This document shows positions 6,995 to 14,391 of a DNA stretch of 22,716 nt, piece after piece. Numbering within the stretch: position 1 is the first letter of the stretch; each line of letters opens with the position of its first letter. The position numbers and the translations under genes were made by a program. This DNA comes from Colimorpha sp045597945. Its GTDB lineage: Bacteria; Bacteroidota; Bacteroidia; Bacteroidales; P3. The notes below the pieces were generated by a model. It was given only the letters and a program-made list of their open reading frames with translations, searched no databases and was not told the DNA's origin. Where the stretch lies: NCBI GenBank assembly GCA_045597945.1, contig JAZLLD010000025.1, forward strand, positions 1 to 22,716, in the 5' to 3' direction.

Positions 6995-7510
6995 ATGAAC
7001 TTCTTAGACATACTCCTTGCAATTCCCCTCTGCTACTTTATTTATAAGGGTTGGCGACGCGGCCTTATCTTCGAAATTGTTGCCCTGGGCGAGATTATTG
7101 TTGGCGCATGGGTCTGCGTGCACTTCTCGACATGGGTGGCCGATGCGCTGAACCTCAAGGGTGAGGGCGCCGTGCTCGTGGCATTCTTCATCACCTTTGC
7201 CGGTGTGGTTGTGGGTGCTCATTTCTTGGGCAAGGCTGTGGAAGGTATCTTCAAAATGGTCAAACTCAATGCGCTGAATAAAATCCTCGGTGCTGTCTTC
7301 GGCATGATCAAATGCCTCTGCATCCTGAGCGTGCTGCTCAATTTTGTGATGCTGGTAGACAAAGAGGAAGTGATTCTGACCAAGAATGTGAAGCAGGAAA
7401 GCGTACTTTTCACCCCTACCCATACGGTTGGAAACAAGCTGACAGCCAAGCTTCAGGACTATGTAGTTGAAAAACGCCGCGAACTGGCCCACAAGAAAAA
7501 TAACGCATAG
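6995..7510 (+). CDS. CvpA-family membrane protein
   Basis: The product is 171 residues with hydrophobic segments at about 3-18, 24-45, 58-80 and 100-122 and a charged tail. The N-terminus (MNFLDILLAIPLCYFIYKGW, then RRGLIFEIVALGEII) and the segment LNKILGAVFGMIKCLCILSV match the conserved plan of the CvpA family. The founding member is an inner-membrane protein needed for colicin V production in E. coli, with wider links to envelope homeostasis; its molecular activity is not established. It lies two bases before the dus gene and begins a second plus-strand gene group. Family assignment is good; no specific role can be given. Confidence 0.85.
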   Translation: MNFLDILLAIPLCYFIYKGWRRGLIFEIVALGEIIVGAWVCVHFSTWVADALNLKGEGAVLVAFFITFAGVVVGAHFLGKAVEGIFKMVKLNALNKILGAVFGMIKCLCILSVLLNFVMLVDKEEVILTKNVKQESVLFTPTHTVGNKLTAKLQDYVVEKRRELAHKKNNA

Positions 7511-7512
7511 CC

Positions 7513-8463
7513 ATGATTATCTTAGCTCCCATGCAGGGCCTCACGGAATTGATGTTCCGAAAAGCATACGAACAGTGCTTCCCGGGAGCGATAGACTTGG
7601 CAGTCTCGCCATTCCTGTCGCTAACCCACGGCAACCTGGCCGACGCATGGAAGAAGATAGACGATGTGATACCCGAAGACAATGTCGGCTCCATTCCAGT
7701 CATACCTCAAATACTTGGAAAAGAGCCGCTTGAATTTATAGACTTGGCCAACCGACTGTATGAAGTTGGCTACACCGAAATCAATTGGAACATAGGCTGC
7801 CCGATGCGAAGAGTGGCGGCCAAGCACCGCGGCAGCGGCATCCTCCCCTACCCCGACGAGGTGCGCAGCATATTGGAGCAGATTGTGCCCAAGATGAAGC
7901 CCAAGCTAAGCGTTAAAATGCGGCTCGGATATCACAGCAACCAAGAGATTTTCAATCTGATACCCATCTTGAACGATTACCCTCTGGCCAATGTCACCGT
8001 GCATCCCCGCACCGGCCGCCAACAGTACAGCGGACAGGTGGACCTGGACACCTTTGAGCAGGTGCTCCCCCTATTCAAGGCACCGGTCATCTATAACGGC
8101 GACATCTGCAAGATGGCCGACTACCGACGTCTGCGCCAGCGTTTTCCACAGATTGAAGACTTCATGATAGGCCGCGGAGTGCTTTACGACCCCCTGCTGC
8201 CACTGAAAATCAAAGGGACTATCGCCGAGGACGACCGCCAGGCCTCGCTGGAGGCCGCCCACCTGTTCATCACCACACTCAACGCGGCAATTCTGCAACG
8301 AGACGTGCCTAACGAAAGCAAAATAAGAAAGATAAAGGAATACTGGTGCCTGTCGCGCAAAAGCCTGCCTATCACCGAACAACGCTCGATGGCAGTGCTT
8401 CACGCAACCACGTTGGAGCAGACTATTGATGAAATAGATAAAATTTTAGAAAAAAAATATTAA
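7513..8463 (+). CDS. dus: tRNA-dihydrouridine synthase
   Basis: This 316-residue flavoenzyme reduces uridines in the D-loop and related positions of tRNA, using FMN and NADPH. Family features in order: the N-terminal strand MIILAPMQGLTELMFRKAY; NWNIGCPMRRVAAKHRGSGI with the presumed catalytic C96; VKMRLG; the tRNA/FMN segment TVHPRTGRQQYSG; VIYNGDI; and MIGRGVLYDPLL. The C-terminal helical domain is present. Closest by eye to the DusB/DusC branch rather than DusA, but the subfamily and target position cannot be fixed. It begins two bases after the cvpA-like stop. The length is normal. Confidence 0.95.
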   Translation: MIILAPMQGLTELMFRKAYEQCFPGAIDLAVSPFLSLTHGNLADAWKKIDDVIPEDNVGSIPVIPQILGKEPLEFIDLANRLYEVGYTEINWNIGCPMRRVAAKHRGSGILPYPDEVRSILEQIVPKMKPKLSVKMRLGYHSNQEIFNLIPILNDYPLANVTVHPRTGRQQYSGQVDLDTFEQVLPLFKAPVIYNGDICKMADYRRLRQRFPQIEDFMIGRGVLYDPLLPLKIKGTIAEDDRQASLEAAHLFITTLNAAILQRDVPNESKIRKIKEYWCLSRKSLPITEQRSMAVLHATTLEQTIDEIDKILEKKY

Positions 8464-8504
8464 TTACACATAATATAATAAGAAAAATATCGTTAATAAT
8501 CCTA

Positions 8505-9497
8505 ATGAAACATTTGAAGTCACTTATCCTACTCTTCATATCCATCCTGTGTTTCGCAGGATGCCAGCACAATTCTTCCAATTCCAATCTCACCGACGAA
8601 GAGTTCCTTAAAGTTCTTGACGTAAAAATCCACAAGCATCCCAAAGACGACAATCTGCTCTACGAGCGCTCGCAGATATATATGCGCATGGGCCGTGTGA
8701 ACGAAGCTATCGCCGACTTATCTCGCGCTATATCAATCAACGACAAAGAGTTGAAATACCACATGTCTATCGGCGATGCCTATTTTGCCAACGGCGATGT
8801 GGAACACAGCTACCAAAGCCTCCAGCACGCACTTGAGCTCAGCCCCGACAACCTTGACGCTTATTTGAAGATGGGCGAAATCGCTTACTACAGCCGCGAT
8901 TACGACCGCGCAATGGACAACCTGGGCAAGGTGACCGCCAAAGACCCTCAGAACCGCACGGCTCTCTTCATGAAAGGTTTCATCTACAAAGAGACCGGCG
9001 ACACCGTGAGTTCCATCAAGTTATTACGTAAGGTCTGCGACCTTTATCCCGAGTACGAGCCCGCATTTGAAGAGCTCGGCGTACTCTATGCCACCCACAA
9101 GGACGGTATGGCAGTGGAATATCTCACCACCGCCCTCCGCATTGAACCCGAGAACAACAACGCCCGCTACGCCCTGGCCATGTTCTACCAGGATGTCAAC
9201 CAAATGGATAAGGCCGAAGATCTCTACAAACAAATGCTGGACATCGACGCCAACAACAAGAATGCTTGGCACAACCGCGGATATATCCAGCTCTTCACCT
9301 ATGGCGACTACCCCGTGGCCGTCGAATACCTCACCCGCGCTATCCAATGCGACAGCAATTTTATCGAGGCCTGGACCAATCGCGGCTGCGCCTACGAGCT
9401 TATGGGCGACAAGACTCATGCCCACGAAGATTTCCGCCATGCCCTTGACTTAGACCACACTTTCCAACCCGCCATCGACGGATTGGCCAGAAATTAA
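8505..9497 (+). CDS. Tetratricopeptide-repeat lipoprotein
   Basis: The 330-residue product begins MKHLKSLILLFISILCFAGC, with a good lipobox (FAGC) and lipidation at C20. From about residue 38 to the end it consists of roughly eight TPR units of 34 residues with the usual small/aromatic positions, for example LLYERSQIYMRMGRVNEAIA, YHMSIGDAYFANGDVEHSYQ, YALAMFYQDVNQMDKAEDLY and AWTNRGCAYELMGDKTHAHE. TPR arrays form superhelical protein-binding scaffolds; lipoprotein versions in Bacteroidota often belong to envelope assembly or secretion machineries, but the partner is unknown here. It lies 41 nt after dus with no clear promoter and 40 nt before pyrB, so it may share their transcript. Confidence 0.93.
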   Translation: MKHLKSLILLFISILCFAGCQHNSSNSNLTDEEFLKVLDVKIHKHPKDDNLLYERSQIYMRMGRVNEAIADLSRAISINDKELKYHMSIGDAYFANGDVEHSYQSLQHALELSPDNLDAYLKMGEIAYYSRDYDRAMDNLGKVTAKDPQNRTALFMKGFIYKETGDTVSSIKLLRKVCDLYPEYEPAFEELGVLYATHKDGMAVEYLTTALRIEPENNNARYALAMFYQDVNQMDKAEDLYKQMLDIDANNKNAWHNRGYIQLFTYGDYPVAVEYLTRAIQCDSNFIEAWTNRGCAYELMGDKTHAHEDFRHALDLDHTFQPAIDGLARN

Positions 9498-9537
9498 ACA
9501 CGTACCAATTTGATTATTAATTTAAAAATTTACTAAT

Positions 9538-10455
9538 ATGAGCACACTTAAAGGACGCAATCTCATCTCCATCACCGATTTCTCCAAGGAAGAATACCTT
9601 GAGGTGCTGGATATTGCCGAAGGCTTCGAAAAGAACCCCAAGCAGCACATTCTTGGCGACAAAGTAGTCGCAACCCTTTTCTTTGAGCCATCCACCCGCA
9701 CACGACTCAGCTTCGAGAGCGCAGCCAACCAACTTGGCGCTCGCGTCATCGGTTTCAGCGACCCCGGCGCTACCAGCGTCCAGAAAGGTGAAAGTCTCCA
9801 CGATACCATCAAGATGGTCTCGGCCTATGCCGACATCATCGTCATGCGCAACCCCAAGGAAGGCTCTTCCCGCTATGCTTCTGAGGTGGCCTCCGTGCCA
9901 GTCATCAATGCAGGTGACGGTGCCAACCAGCACCCCACCCAGTGCATGCTTGACCTCTATTCCATCCGCAAAACCCAGGGCACTCTCGACAACCTCAACA
10001 TCGCCCTCGTCGGCGACCTGAAGTACGGCCGCACCGTGCACTCCCTCGTTCAGGCCATGTGCAACTTCAACGCCACCTTCCACCTGGTTTCTCCCGAAGA
10101 GCTCAAACTGCCCTCGTCGGTCAAGAAGAGCATCAAAGACGCAGGCCTCAAATACTACCAGTACCACGAGATCCGCGATATCATGGGCGTAGCCGACATC
10201 ATCTACATGACCCGCGTACAGCGCGAGCGCTTCTCCGATCTGCTTGAATACGAGCGCGTCAAAGACAGCTGCATCCTCACCGCTTCCATGCTCGAAGGCT
10301 GCAAGCCCAATATGCGCATCCTCCACCCCCTGCCCCGCGTAAACGAGATCACCACCGATGTCGACAAGACCCCTCACGCCTACTATTTCCAGCAGGCCCA
10401 GAACGGTGTCTATGTCCGCCAGGCACTCATCGCATCCATCCTCGGTGCAAAATAA
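9538..10455 (+). CDS. pyrB: Aspartate carbamoyltransferase catalytic subunit
   Basis: PyrB joins carbamoyl phosphate and L-aspartate to N-carbamoyl-aspartate, the committed step of de novo pyrimidine synthesis. The 305-residue chain has the carbamoyl-phosphate motif PSTRTRLSFESA (STRTR at 52-56), K83 in VQKGES reaching into the neighbouring active site, HPTQ at 132-135 and HPLPR at 263-267. Length and motif spacing match E. coli PyrB. The regulatory chain pyrI follows after 88 nt, predicting a class B holoenzyme of two catalytic trimers and three regulatory dimers. The pyrB-pyrI gap contains a hairpin and a 20-codon open frame beginning right after the stop. Confidence 0.98.
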   Translation: MSTLKGRNLISITDFSKEEYLEVLDIAEGFEKNPKQHILGDKVVATLFFEPSTRTRLSFESAANQLGARVIGFSDPGATSVQKGESLHDTIKMVSAYADIIVMRNPKEGSSRYASEVASVPVINAGDGANQHPTQCMLDLYSIRKTQGTLDNLNIALVGDLKYGRTVHSLVQAMCNFNATFHLVSPEELKLPSSVKKSIKDAGLKYYQYHEIRDIMGVADIIYMTRVQRERFSDLLEYERVKDSCILTASMLEGCKPNMRILHPLPRVNEITTDVDKTPHAYYFQQAQNGVYVRQALIASILGAK

Positions 10456-10518
10456 ATGTTGAACAGTTGGTCTGCCGCCCAGCCTCAGCCGGGCTCACAA
10501 ACCAACAAACCTAATTGA
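10456..10518 (+). CDS. Possible 20-residue ORF in the pyrB-pyrI gap
   Basis: An ATG begins directly after the pyrB stop (TAAATG), and the frame encodes MLNSWSAAQPQPGSQTNKPN before TGA at 10516-10518. Its start position would allow translational re-initiation from pyrB, and it spans the hairpin at 10466-10506. There is no independent ribosome-binding signal and the composition is unremarkable. It may be chance; listed because its position suggests a role in coupling pyrI translation. Confidence 0.25.
   Translation: MLNSWSAAQPQPGSQTNKPN
10466..10506 (+). other. Structured RNA hairpin between pyrB and pyrI
   Basis: GTTGGT (10466-10471) pairs with ACCAAC (10501-10506). Inside, GCCCAGC (10477-10483) pairs with GCCGGGC (10488-10494) around a CTCA loop, with one A-C mismatch. 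No T-run follows (next bases AAACCTAATTG), so it is not a classical terminator. It could set pyrI expression relative to pyrB through mRNA stability or processing. Confidence 0.6.
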
Positions 10519-10543
10519 TATAATCAACAAATAAAACATCAAC

Positions 10544-11008
10544 ATGGAAACAAAGAAAGAACTTATCGTACCCGCAATTGAAAACGGTACCGTTATCGAC
10601 CATATCCCCACTGAGAAAGTATATCAGGTAATCAGCGTCCTCGGCCTGGAGAACTATGCCGACGAAGTACTTATCGGCAACTACCTCCAGAGCGGCAAAC
10701 TCGGCCGCAAAGGCATCGTGAAGATCAAGAACAAACACTTCACCAAGGAAGACGTCAGCAAAGTGGCCCTCATCGCCCCCTTCGTCACCGTCATCACCAT
10801 CAAGGACTACCAGGTAATCGAGAAATTCTCCACCGAGATTCCTGACCACGTGGAAAACTTCGTCAAGTGCTCCAACCCCAAGTGCATCACCAACTGCGAG
10901 GACATCCCCACCCGCTTCGATATCGTTGAGAAGGATCCCCTCAAACTCCGTTGCCACTACTGCGAGAAGTACACCACCAAAGAGACCATCCATTTCATCA
11001 ATAAATGA
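10544..11008 (+). CDS. pyrI: Aspartate carbamoyltransferase regulatory subunit
   Basis: PyrI binds the allosteric nucleotides (CTP/UTP inhibit, ATP activates) and links catalytic trimers. The 154-residue chain begins with the allosteric domain: VPAIENGTVIDHIPTEKVYQ, LIGNYLQSGKLGRKGIVKIK. It ends in the zinc domain with C109-x4-C114 and C137-x2-C140 (CSNPKC ... CHYC), matching the four zinc ligands of E. coli PyrI in position and spacing. The presence of pyrI implies that pyrimidine synthesis is feedback-controlled at the enzyme level. Its TGA overlaps the ATG of the next gene by four bases. Confidence 0.98.
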   Translation: METKKELIVPAIENGTVIDHIPTEKVYQVISVLGLENYADEVLIGNYLQSGKLGRKGIVKIKNKHFTKEDVSKVALIAPFVTVITIKDYQVIEKFSTEIPDHVENFVKCSNPKCITNCEDIPTRFDIVEKDPLKLRCHYCEKYTTKETIHFINK

Positions 11009-11394
11009 AGAAATACTACGTCTCAATCATAGTGCTGACCCTCGTGCTAGTCTTGGTCAGCTTTGCCACCCTCTGGATTGGCGCGGGCTTCTATCTGCCC
11101 ATCCTGTCGGTCCTACCGCTGTATTTTGCCGTCGTAACAGGCATCCAGCACTACTCCGTGGTACAAAGCTCCTACAAAGACCCGCGCACCTTTGTCAAGA
11201 ACTTCCTTGGCATCAACCTGGGCGGCCTATTCCTCCACCTCATCGTGCTCTGCCTCTGGGACTTCACCCACATCGCCAGCGCACAAAAGTTCACCCTATG
11301 CTTTAGCATCTGCTTCGCGGTCTACCTCATTTTCGAAACTGCTGCGTTAATATTAATGATTCGCAACAAACGCCGCGAAACCCAGCAAGAATAA
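11005..11394 (+). CDS. Small four-helix membrane protein coupled to pyrI
   Basis: The 129-residue product has four hydrophobic segments at about 5-26, 28-48, 66-88 and 97-120 and a short basic tail (RNKRRETQQE). Its start overlaps the pyrI stop (ATGA), which implies translational coupling and one transcript; a terminator follows directly. I do not recognise a family. The size and helix plan resemble AtpI-like or other small accessory membrane proteins, but no motif confirms this. A role with nucleobase or carbamoyl-phosphate metabolism is suggested only by position. The frame is well supported by the overlap and hydrophobic pattern. Confidence 0.8.
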   Translation: MKKYYVSIIVLTLVLVLVSFATLWIGAGFYLPILSVLPLYFAVVTGIQHYSVVQSSYKDPRTFVKNFLGINLGGLFLHLIVLCLWDFTHIASAQKFTLCFSICFAVYLIFETAALILMIRNKRRETQQE

Positions 11395-11410
11395 ACTCTG
11401 AGGATATCTA

Positions 11411-11450
11411 AAGGCGGCCACCGGACTCCGTTGGCCACCTTATTTTAAAT
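11411..11450 (+). terminator. Intrinsic terminator after the pyrBI gene group
   Basis: AAGGCGGCCA (11411-11420) pairs with TGGCCACCTT (11432-11441) with one mismatch, and CGG/CCG extends the stem inward. The downstream sequence ATTTTAAAT is T-rich. It lies 16 nt after the membrane-protein stop and before the secreted-protein gene at 11493. Confidence 0.75.
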
Positions 11451-11492
11451 AGCCACAACAAAAATATTATAACACAACAATAGCTATACAAT

Positions 11493-12953
11493 ATGAGAAA
11501 AATTGCTTATTCTTTCATTTTCCTTATCGCACTAATTGCATCCGCAACCACCAGCCGTGCGCAAATCGCCATCGACACCATGGATGTGCCCCTGGGCTGC
11601 TTTGAAAATTGGAACGACTACCCCGCCGACTCGGCATCCATGATGTTCCTCTCCCTCCCCATCGACTATGGCTACAAGCTGCCCGAGGGTTGGGACATAC
11701 CCCATTACGAAATCAACGAGACCATCAACTACTCCGGCTTCAACATTCCCATACAGGCATCCCTCCCCGTGGGCAAAATCGACAACGACCCCGTCAACAT
11801 GCCGCAGGGCCACGGAGCCCTCGTGGCCGAATCCTTCGTCATGCAGGACATGATGACGCCCCTCGCCTACTCACTGGCTTCCTCCTTCCTGGATTCCAGC
11901 ATCACCGGCACCGTGCTGCCTTCCATCATTGCCTCCGGCCAAATCCATCTGGAAAACATCCTTCCCCTTGTCGACCAAATATTTGAAGACATGCAGAATA
12001 TGGACTGGATGCTCCAACTCATCGACTCTACCGACATCAACGAATTCATCTCCGGCGGTTTCCCACTGAATGGATTTGAGCCCAAAAAACTTATCGGATA
12101 TTATAAATATATTGCCAGCAATGTCGACTCCGTCCGCGACAATGGCGCCATCGTGGCCTTTGGCACCCGCTACGACACCCTCCTCCATCGCCGTATGCTG
12201 GTTGGCGCAGGATCCAAGATGCTCTATCAGCTCTACGACACAATAAATTACGAACCCTTCACCATGGACTATTTCTCGCTCAGCGAATATTTCCCTGCCG
12301 GCTACGAATTCAAAGAAGCCGACTCCATGGTGGTCATCGTTGTTTCCTCGGCCAATGAGAAAGCCCGTGTACGCGGATCCCGCATCTTCATCGACAGCCT
12401 CCGCCTCGTGAGCAAAAATATCGACTGCGGCCACATCACCAATTTCACAGTAGACGAAATAGGCATCATTTCTGTCAAAGTCTCTTGGAACAACACCGCC
12501 GCACCCGACCGCTGGGAAGTGGAATACGGCCGTCATGGATTCACCCAAGGCCGTGGCGAATCTTTCACCACCCACGACACCAGCCTCTATATCAACAACC
12601 TTGAGGCCGGCACCGAATACGACTTCTATGTCCGCGGATTGTGCGGCGACACAGCCTATACCGACTGGGTATTCGCCTCTGCCACCACCGACACTATTCC
12701 CACCTACGGCATCGGCCAAATTATTGACAACCAAGCACAAGTCTACCCCAACCCCGCCCACGGCACCATCACCATCCAACAGAACGGCACCCCCATCCAA
12801 CACATCACCCTCTACAGCATCGACGGCCGCCAGATTCTCAGCCAGCCTGCCCAAGGCGACCACATCACCATTCAACTCCCCCACACCGGACTCTTCATCC
12901 TCCAACTGCAGACTCCCGAGGGCAACATTCATCGCCGCATTTCAAACAGATAA
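11493..12953 (+). CDS. Secreted protein with fibronectin III domain and T9SS C-terminal sorting domain
   Basis: The 486-residue product begins MRKIAYSFIFLIALIASATT, a signal peptide with likely cleavage after A23 (SRA/Q). Residues about 30-300 form a beta-rich domain (ENWNDYPADSASMMFLSLP ... GFNIPIQASLPVGKI ... ADSMVVIVVSSANEKARVRG) that resembles PCMD-like carbohydrate-associated domains of Bacteroidota surface proteins; this assignment is tentative. A fibronectin III domain follows at about 309-400 (SVKVSWNNTAAPDRWEVEYG, LEAGTEYDFYVRGLCGDTAY). Residues 417-486 are a typical T9SS type A tail: VYPNPAHGTITIQ, ITLYSIDGRQILSQP, GLFILQLQTPEG. The tail directs export across the outer membrane and usually surface attachment. 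It is flanked by a terminator and a long intergenic stretch, so it is probably monocistronic. Confidence 0.9.
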   Translation: MRKIAYSFIFLIALIASATTSRAQIAIDTMDVPLGCFENWNDYPADSASMMFLSLPIDYGYKLPEGWDIPHYEINETINYSGFNIPIQASLPVGKIDNDPVNMPQGHGALVAESFVMQDMMTPLAYSLASSFLDSSITGTVLPSIIASGQIHLENILPLVDQIFEDMQNMDWMLQLIDSTDINEFISGGFPLNGFEPKKLIGYYKYIASNVDSVRDNGAIVAFGTRYDTLLHRRMLVGAGSKMLYQLYDTINYEPFTMDYFSLSEYFPAGYEFKEADSMVVIVVSSANEKARVRGSRIFIDSLRLVSKNIDCGHITNFTVDEIGIISVKVSWNNTAAPDRWEVEYGRHGFTQGRGESFTTHDTSLYINNLEAGTEYDFYVRGLCGDTAYTDWVFASATTDTIPTYGIGQIIDNQAQVYPNPAHGTITIQQNGTPIQHITLYSIDGRQILSQPAQGDHITIQLPHTGLFILQLQTPEGNIHRRISNR

Positions 12954-13034
12954 TCACTCCATAGCAAACTCCAAAAAGGCCCGCCGTACCCACACTCCGA
13001 ACATCACGGCACCCCATTGCCGAACCACTCCGAA

Positions 13035-13067
13035 AGCGGGTTTACAGCGGGCCTTCAGCGAGTTCAC
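13035..13067 (-). repeat. 11-nt tandem array, three units (CCCGCTGAAGG-like, read on minus strand)
   Basis: On the plus strand: AGCGGGTTTAC, AGCGGGCCTTC and AGCGAGTTCAC, contiguous. Read on the minus strand they match the units of the array at 13206-13249 (for example GAAGGCCCGCT against GAAGGCCCGTT), so the two arrays are inverted copies about 140 nt apart. Confidence 0.75.
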
Positions 13068-13205
13068 AGCATAGCTACGCATACCACACAGCCAAGCCAA
13101 CACCGACGCAAAGCAGCCTTCTCATTCGCAATCATACAGACCCAATTTCGACTAATACAAAAACAAAGGCAGACAAAGCGTGGCAAAATATGCCTTCACC
13201 ACACT

Positions 13206-13249
13206 CCCGTTGAAGGCCCGTTGAAGACCCGTTCTAGACCCGTCGGCAG
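13206..13249 (+). repeat. 11-nt tandem array, four units (CCCGTTGAAGG)
   Basis: Contiguous units CCCGTTGAAGG (13206-13216), CCCGTTGAAGA (13217-13227), CCCGTTCTAGA (13228-13238) and CCCGTCGGCAG (13239-13249). The exact 11-nt period with decay toward the right end indicates duplication rather than chance. Confidence 0.8.
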
Positions 13250-13377
13250 GAGCGAGGGCAGAGCTCAGTCTCATGGGTGGTGCAAAAACCGAATTTGCAA
13301 GCGGCATAAGAATGTAAAAGACAAAACGCAATTAGCATGGTTCAAGGGCTTGGGGGCTGGAGATACTACAAAAATGA

Positions 13378-13593
13378 ATTTTACATTTTACATTTGACGC
13401 AAAACACCTAGTAACCAACTGCTTGGGTGCCTATTTTGTAAAATCATACATGTAAAATCCATTTTACATTTTTGCCATATTTCGGCCAGCTATCCACAAA
13501 TGTATATTTTACAAATCAAATGTAAATTTTACATTTTAGCATTCGCAACATGTTGTTAACAAATACAATAACCGTAAATGTAAAATGTAAAAT
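13378..13593. repeat. 216-bp element of TGTAAAAT/ATTTTACA repeats with 18-bp terminal inverted repeats
   Basis: ATTTTACATTTTACATTT (13378-13395) and its exact reverse complement (13576-13593) bound the element. Nine copies of the 8-mer ATTTTACA or TGTAAAAT are found at 13378, 13385, 13437, 13451, 13461, 13506, 13526, 13579 and 13586. Internal palindromes include ATGTAAAATCCATTTTACAT (13450-13469) and AAATGTAAA-T-TTTACATTT (13518-13536). No open frame lies inside and no clear target-site duplication flanks it. It may be a MITE-like element or a multi-site binding region. Confidence 0.8.
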
Positions 13594-13697
13594 CCAAAAA
13601 CAGAATCGCAACCCCAACTCAGAGCCGTTCTCATCTGTTTAAATTGCAGAATTCTAAATCTGAACACAAGAAAAAACGATAAAAATAAACATTTTTC

Positions 13698-13727
13698 TTT
13701 GTAATTCAAAAAAAGTTTGTATCTTTG
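13698..13727 (+). promoter_or_regulatory. Promoter of tRNA-Ser
   Basis: TTTG (13698-13701), an 18-nt spacer and TATCTTTG (13720-13727) match the Bacteroidota consensus. The start site would be near 13734, about 43 nt before the mature tRNA. Confidence 0.8.
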
Positions 13728-13776
13728 CAAAACGTTTCGACCGAGAGAAACTCGCATAACAAGCTAAAAACCAAAC

Positions 13777-13864
13777 GGAGAGATGCCGGAGTGGTCGATC
13801 GGGGCGGTCTCGAAAACCGTTGACCTCTTTTGGGGGTCCCAGGGTTCGAATCCCTGTCTCTCCG
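13777..13864 (+). tRNA. tRNA-Ser (anticodon CGA)
   Basis: The 88-nt gene folds as a type II tRNA. The acceptor stem is GGAGAGA (13777-13783) with TCTCTCC (13857-13863), discriminator G13864. The anticodon loop CTCGAAA (13809-13815) has CGA at 13811-13813, which reads UCG. The long variable arm (TTGACCTCTTTTGGGGGTC) is typical of serine tRNA, and the T-arm is AGGGTTCGAATCCCT. The 3' CCA is not encoded. It has its own promoter and terminator. Confidence 0.97.
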
Positions 13865-13868
13865 CAAG

Positions 13869-13914
13869 AAAACGCTGTAACGTATTGGGAAACAATATTT
13901 ACAGCGTTTTTCCT
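13869..13914 (+). terminator. Intrinsic terminator of tRNA-Ser
   Basis: AAAACGCTGTAA (13869-13880) pairs with TTACAGCGTTTT (13899-13910); an inner TATTG/CAATA pair (13883-13887 with 13893-13897) extends the hairpin. It ends in a T-run (TTTTT) and lies five bases after the tRNA. Confidence 0.9.
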
Positions 13915-14012
13915 TTCAAAAAATAATTTTCATAGCAACAGAAGAGAAAAAATATTTCTGCGCATGAGGATTTTTTGAAATTATATCGTAACAAGAAATA
14001 ATCTTACACAAC

Positions 14013-14285
14013 ATGACAAAAGCTGAAATCGTTGCCGATGTGGCCAACAAAACTGGGATTGAAAAAGTGGCCATTGCTCTCATTTTCGAGGAATTCATGA
14101 AAACCATCAAGGACTGCCTGTATGTGGGCGAGGACGTAAACCTGAGAGGCTTTGGTACTTTCGAAGTGTATCACAAAGCGGAACGCTACCAGAACATCAA
14201 ACAAGGCACCGAACGCCTCCTGATTCCAGCACACAAAGAACCAAAATTCAGGCCTTGCAAAGAGTTCAAAGAAATGCTCAAATAG
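14013..14285 (+). CDS. HU/IHF-family DNA-binding protein
   Basis: The 90-residue product has the HU length and plan: MTKAEIVADVANKTGIEK, two helices (VAIALIFEEFMKTIKDCLYVG), then EDVNLRGFGTFEVYHKAERYQ and a beta-arm ending in IPAHKEPKFRPCKEFKEML. HU/IHF dimers bend and compact DNA and assist replication, recombination and regulation. The GFGTFEV core is intact, but the arm lacks the usual R-N-P tip, as in many Bacteroidota HU proteins (compare RNISKNT-type arms). It lies between the tRNA terminator and a lipoprotein gene. No clear promoter was found in the 98 nt upstream. The family is sure; whether HU or IHF-like cannot be told. Confidence 0.95.
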   Translation: MTKAEIVADVANKTGIEKVAIALIFEEFMKTIKDCLYVGEDVNLRGFGTFEVYHKAERYQNIKQGTERLLIPAHKEPKFRPCKEFKEMLK

Positions 14286-14391
14286 CGTTCGGCGCAATTG
14301 GGCGTTCCACCCGGCGAGCACGAACTGCAAGTTCCTTGCAATCAATAGGCTGGTGGATAATCTAGCACGATTTTTCCGATAGCTAATAATT

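Larger units (their letters stand above)
12954..13776. other. Gene-free stretch between the secreted-protein gene and tRNA-Ser
   Basis: No convincing gene is present. The left half holds two inverted arrays of 11-nt repeats (13035-13067 and 13206-13249). The middle holds the TGTAAAAT-rich element (13378-13593) with a DnaA-box-like CTATCCACA at 13490-13498 and overlapping palindromes CAACATGTTG and TTGTTAACAA (13546-13562). The right end holds the tRNA promoter (13698-13727). Open frames in the left half are run-ons of out-of-frame readings of the upstream gene. Confidence 0.7.

Noticed and set aside
9517..10377. A 286-codon minus-strand open frame opposite pyrB
   Set aside because: pyrB on the plus strand is unambiguous; the antisense product has no family features.
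11871..12932. A 353-codon minus-strand open frame opposite the secreted-protein gene
   Set aside because: Same artefact. The plus strand has a signal peptide, a FnIII domain and a T9SS tail; the antisense product has none.
12535..13397. Plus-strand open frames running past the end of the secreted-protein gene
   Set aside because: The first part is an out-of-frame reading of the FnIII and tail region (Ser/Thr/Pro-rich), and the rest crosses 11-nt repeat arrays. No independent start signal or domain.
13490..13498. A DnaA-box-like CTATCCACA suggesting an origin of replication
   Set aside because: A single imperfect box, no cluster of boxes and no dnaA/dnaN neighbours; kept only as a note within the TGTAAAAT element.
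13777..14285. tRNA-Ser next to an HU-like gene as a possible integration site
   Set aside because: No integrase, no duplicated tRNA 3' end and no mobile-element genes are visible; the tRNA has its own promoter and terminator.
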